Under the pieces are notes generated by a model, which saw only the letters and a program-made list of their open reading frames with translations, searched no databases and had not been told where the DNA came from. Below are positions 61,180-64,000 of a DNA stretch of 64,000 bases, one piece after another; the first letter of the stretch is position 1, and every line of letters begins with the position of its first letter. A program made the position numbers and the translations under genes. Origin of the DNA: JBCCMA01 sp045107005 (lineage in GTDB: Bacteria > Pseudomonadota > Gammaproteobacteria > Steroidobacterales > JBCCMA01); NCBI GenBank assembly GCA_045107005.1, contig JBGCFP010000040.1:25269-89268 (forward strand), written 5' to 3'.

Positions 61180-62181
61180 ATGCTCATGACTTACTCTGAC
61201 ACGCTGCTTCGATTGACAACCATTGGTTTGATTGCCGCGTTAACGACGCTCTCCGCGTTTGCCAGCGACGGGATCGCCGCCTACGAACGCGGAGACTACA
61301 AAGGCGCACGCACGGCATTGGAACAGGAGCTCAAAGCCGATGCGGACAACGCGCAGCTGCACTATCACCTTGGACGCACGCTCATGGAACTGCAGGACTC
61401 CAAAGCCGCCGCGAAGACCCTCGAGCGCGCCGTTGAACTGGCGCCCAATGACGCCGACATCCACGTAGCACGCGGCGAAGCGAACGGAACCATTGCAAGC
61501 AACGTCAACATACTGCGTGCCGGTCGCTACGCCAAAGTGGTGCGCCAGTCCTTTGAGCGGGCACTCGAAATCGACCCGCAGCACATCGACGCACTCGACG
61601 GCATGATCGTATACAAATTGCGCGCCCCGAAACTGCTCGGCGGCAGCAAGGCCGAAGCGTTGGAACTGTCGGCGCGCCTGATCGAAGTCGCGCCGATACG
61701 CGGGCGTGTGGTACGTGCCAACACGTTGCGTGCGATGGAGCGCAATGACGAAGCCACGAGCATGCTCAACGAGCTCGCAACGGAGTTCAAGGACGATCCG
61801 CGTGCTCACCTGGAACTGGGTTTCATGCAGCAAAATGACAAGAACTATGCCGAAGCGGCTACGTATTTTCGCGCGGCCAGTATCGCCACCAGTGACACGG
61901 ATGAAAAACGCTACGCCCGCGATATGGCTCGCTACCAGCTAGGGCGCACGGCCGTGTTCTCCGGCAGCAATGCGCCCGAGGGCATAGAAGCGCTGCGTCA
62001 GTTCCTGGCATCGGACGAACGGGACTTGCGCCTGCCGGGCGCCGACTGGGCCAGTTTTCGTCTGGCCGAGTTGCTTGGAAAAAACGGAGAGACGGACGAA
62101 GCCCAGGCGCTGTTGAAATCGGCACTGGCAATGACGCAAGACAAAGATCTGAAGCGGCGCCTGAAGGCAGAGATCAACTAA
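61180..62181 (+). CDS. Exported tetratricopeptide-repeat protein
   Basis: A 333-residue protein with a signal peptide (TIGLIAALTTLSAFASDG) and many TPR units, such as GIAAYERGDYKGARTALEQEL, AQLHYHLGRTLMELQDSKAAA and the later RAHLELGFMQQNDKNYAEAATYF. AAGGA lies before two closely spaced ATGs (61180 and 61186), so the exact start is open. TPR proteins in the periplasm mediate protein contacts. It may be co-transcribed with the DUF2306-like gene. Confidence 0.88.
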   Translation: MLMTYSDTLLRLTTIGLIAALTTLSAFASDGIAAYERGDYKGARTALEQELKADADNAQLHYHLGRTLMELQDSKAAAKTLERAVELAPNDADIHVARGEANGTIASNVNILRAGRYAKVVRQSFERALEIDPQHIDALDGMIVYKLRAPKLLGGSKAEALELSARLIEVAPIRGRVVRANTLRAMERNDEATSMLNELATEFKDDPRAHLELGFMQQNDKNYAEAATYFRAASIATSDTDEKRYARDMARYQLGRTAVFSGSNAPEGIEALRQFLASDERDLRLPGADWASFRLAELLGKNGETDEAQALLKSALAMTQDKDLKRRLKAEIN

Positions 62182-62211
62182 TGGCGTAAACCGGAAACGG
62201 GCGTAAAGCGC

Positions 62212-62652
62212 TTATGCGTCGTCGGCGATGCCGTTTTGCCAGCGCCACAGCGACACCTGAGTATCTCGATCAAGCGGGCGCCGCGCCAGCGCGCCCGCGA
62301 TACCACCTGCCAACGTGACGACAAGTAACAAACCCGACGCATGCCGCAGACCGGTGAACCAGATGCCAGCGAAAACACCGACCCACGCAAACGCGGCGCC
62401 AACGAGGCAGTAACGCAAGGTCAGCCCGCGGCCGTTAAAACGCACGAAAACTCCAACGCATACCGCAACAAACAGCCCCATCAGGATCGTGTTATCGCGC
62501 GTGACAATCACCACCATCATCCACACCGCGACCCCGATAAACCCGCCGAGCGCTCCGCCAAAGAATGCGCCGAAGAGACTCTGCTGGGACCAGGCCAATT
62601 CTCCGAGACCGGGCCGGGTTGCCGACTTCGGGGGCTCATAGGGATTGTTCAC
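62212..62652 (-). CDS. Small multi-pass membrane protein
   Basis: A 146-residue protein starting at GTG that overlaps the VOC gene stop by one base. Four hydrophobic segments are visible, such as GAFFGGALGGFIGVAVWMMVVIV and CLVGAAFAWVGVFAGIWFTGL. The cytosolic NNPYEPPKSA start resembles many small unknown membrane proteins. No family is recognised. It is coupled to the VOC protein. Confidence 0.75.
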   Translation of the reverse strand: MNNPYEPPKSATRPGLGELAWSQQSLFGAFFGGALGGFIGVAVWMMVVIVTRDNTILMGLFVAVCVGVFVRFNGRGLTLRYCLVGAAFAWVGVFAGIWFTGLRHASGLLLVVTLAGGIAGALARRPLDRDTQVSLWRWQNGIADDA

Positions 62653-63056
62653 TAGAGCTCTTTGTTTTTATCGTCCCAGGCCATGGGCTCCCACAGCTCA
62701 ACCTTGTTACCGTCGGGATCGATGATCCACGCAAACCGACCGTTCTCGTGCGACTCTGGCCCTTTGTGTGTTGGCACACCATCGGCATTAAGTTGCGCCA
62801 GCAGCGCCAGCAAATCGTCGACGCGATAGTTAATCATGAACGGCGCGTCGCTCGGGTTGAACCATTTACTGTCAGAATCCGCGATGCACCATTCGGTCAC
62901 GCCGTCGTCGTTGGCTTTGTCGTCTACCCAATTGAGCGTCGCACCACCGTAGTCGTGGACAGTGATGCCCAGGTGTTTTTCGTACCAGGCTTTTAGCGCC
63001 TTGGCATCCGAACGTGCCTTGAAAAACACGCCGCCGATTCCCGTGACTTTGGCCAT
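62652..63056 (-). CDS. VOC-family protein (glyoxalase/bleomycin resistance-like)
   Basis: A 134-residue single VOC domain pair. The opening VTGIGGVFFKARSDAKALKAWYEKHLGI and closing FAWIIDPDGNKVELWEP are typical, with the last Glu as a possible metal ligand. The start at 63056 has GAGGCGAG upstream. VOC proteins have varied roles (glyoxalase, isomerase, antibiotic binding), and the substrate here is unknown. The next membrane protein gene is coupled to it. Confidence 0.9.
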   Translation of the reverse strand: MAKVTGIGGVFFKARSDAKALKAWYEKHLGITVHDYGGATLNWVDDKANDDGVTEWCIADSDSKWFNPSDAPFMINYRVDDLLALLAQLNADGVPTHKGPESHENGRFAWIIDPDGNKVELWEPMAWDDKNKEL

Positions 63057-63185
63057 GATGCTCGCCTCTTTACCGGTTGGGACGCCTACCGTGCAACGCC
63101 GTCTCGGACAGGTCAAGGGCGTCAGCCCTCAGCGTGCCGCTCTCAAAGCTCTTTCGACTCCCGCAAAAGCCCTATTCGCAACGGC

Positions 63186-63698
63186 TTAGAACCCAAGCGA
63201 GTCATCGACCAAATTCACAAACTCAAGCTCATCACGAATCCCGTCATAAAACGGCAATCGCGTCTCCAAAAAGGGCGCCACATAGCTGGGTTCGTCAAGG
63301 CCATTTCTCAGGCAGGTCACGACTTCGGTCGCCGCTCCGATCATGCCAAGAATACGGCAGGACTCATGCCGATTATTGGCTCGCCAAGCCCAGTCCAACG
63401 AGCCCGCATCATAAAACTGATCAATCAACTGCAGGGCGACGTCGTCGTTTCCCTGGACGCCGGCAACAAGCGCGGATCCAAGCATCCAGCCGCGATCGAC
63501 CCTGTCGCCGTTACGGCTTCGTCTGTCATCGAGCTGACGCTCCCACGCCGTGATTTTTTGCGCTGGGACATTGGTCTCGCCCAGTAACCAGTAGCTGAAG
63601 ATTTGTTGTCGCTTCGTCTCTGAAAAAGTGGCGAGACCGACCGTCATCGCGGCACACAGTGGTTGCCAGTGGAGCGTGGCGCAAAAGGCCGGGCACAC
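63186..63698 (-). pseudogene. Probable C-terminal gene fragment (helical, TPR-like)
   Basis: About 170 codons, starting from a GTG without a ribosome site, look like the C-terminal part of a longer helical-repeat protein, with ALVAGVQGNDDVALQLIDQFYD and a closing LPFYDGIRDELEFVNLVDD, the kind of ending found after TPR regions of CadC- or adenylate-cyclase-like regulators. The frame upstream is closed by a stop at about 63711, and the adjacent DNA contains only short frames. It is likely the remnant of a frameshifted or truncated gene. The family assignment is uncertain. Confidence 0.45.
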
Positions 63699-64000
63699 TG
63701 TTGCCGCCCGACATCAACGTTGATCCCGGCGATATTTTGAATGAGTGCTGGCTGGACTCTTTGAAACCGATGTCGATGGCGCCTGGCGACAGAGCTTGGC
63801 CGGGCGTTCATCACTTTTCGGTCCATTGACCACATAGTCCGGGGCCAGCGCCATCGGCGCGACCCCACGCTCGCAAAATCGAGCAGGACGATGACGTGAA
63901 TTCAGATTAGGGCGGCTTTGACTCGGAATAAACCCAATCGGCAATCATCTCGCGCCTCAGGACCACAACTCGCGCGTCACCACGGCAGCGCCCGATCATC
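63699..64000. other. Right-edge region without a clear gene
   Basis: Only short open frames are present, none with a recognisable family. On the minus strand a run from the edge to a TAA near 63912 (ending MIADWVYSESKPP) might be the C-terminus of a gene that extends beyond the window. Between it and 63698 the sequence reads as degenerate coding DNA. Confidence 0.3.

Noticed and set aside
1..64000. tRNA, rRNA, CRISPR array, insertion sequence or defence island genes
   Set aside because: No cloverleaf-like sequence, regularly spaced repeat, transposase or restriction gene was seen when reading the window.

Overview
The window is high-GC chromosomal DNA, densely packed with short operons, from what is most likely a free-living gammaproteobacterium. 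The pointers are glutaminyl-tRNA synthetase (GlnS), adjacent hflK-hflC, a MetA-type homoserine acyltransferase, RND efflux genes and many lipid and CoA enzymes. Species or family cannot be fixed from the sequence alone. I saw no rRNA, tRNA, CRISPR array, integrase or transposase gene.

Left part (1-28.8 kb), mostly metabolism. A minus-strand operon encodes a MaoC-type hydratase, a CitE-like CoA-ester lyase and fused isobutyryl-CoA mutase (icmF, cut by the left edge). Then come glpK, a long perfect-type inverted repeat, glnS, an exported gamma-glutamyltransferase, an exported DUF885 metallopeptidase, a thioredoxin-reductase-like ferredoxin-NADP reductase, an enoyl-CoA hydratase, a hotdog-like protein, a quinone-reductase-like enzyme and a membrane protein. 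Two small T4 gp19-like tail-tube proteins stand alone, with no other phage genes. They are followed by an SDR enzyme, an acyl-CoA ligase, a secreted calcium-binding protein, a RetSat/CrtI-like oxidoreductase, the coupled metA-metY pair, a DUF2237 protein, another SDR enzyme and hflK-hflC.

Middle part (29.2-45.2 kb). One tight plus-strand operon links an exported (Tat) TldD-like metallopeptidase, its TldE/PmbA-like partner, a Tat-exported DUF4159 protein, a MoxR AAA+ ATPase, a DUF58 protein, a BatA-like membrane protein and two large membrane-anchored periplasmic proteins. The last five junctions overlap or nearly touch. After a zinc-ribbon membrane protein and a MAPEG protein there is an RND adaptor/permease pair preceded by a palindrome.

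Right part (45.2-64 kb). A truncated Tat-flavoprotein pseudogene and a DUF1838 gene precede leuC-leuD. These diverge, across a 20-bp palindrome, from an exported methyltransferase-like lipoprotein and a DUF1272 protein. Next is the most distinctive locus: a large secreted protein with a TSP3/dockerin-like tail, a terminator, then sigma factor, single-TM putative anti-sigma, secreted TPR-CHAT (caspase-like) protease, and a subtilisin-family protease with the same TSP3/dockerin-like tail. The subtilisin reading frame carries one in-frame UGA between the catalytic His and Ser. Three proteins of the window share this C-terminal module. The window ends with a DesK/NarL-type two-component system, a DUF2306-like membrane protein, an exported TPR protein, a small membrane protein, a VOC-fold protein and a probable gene remnant.
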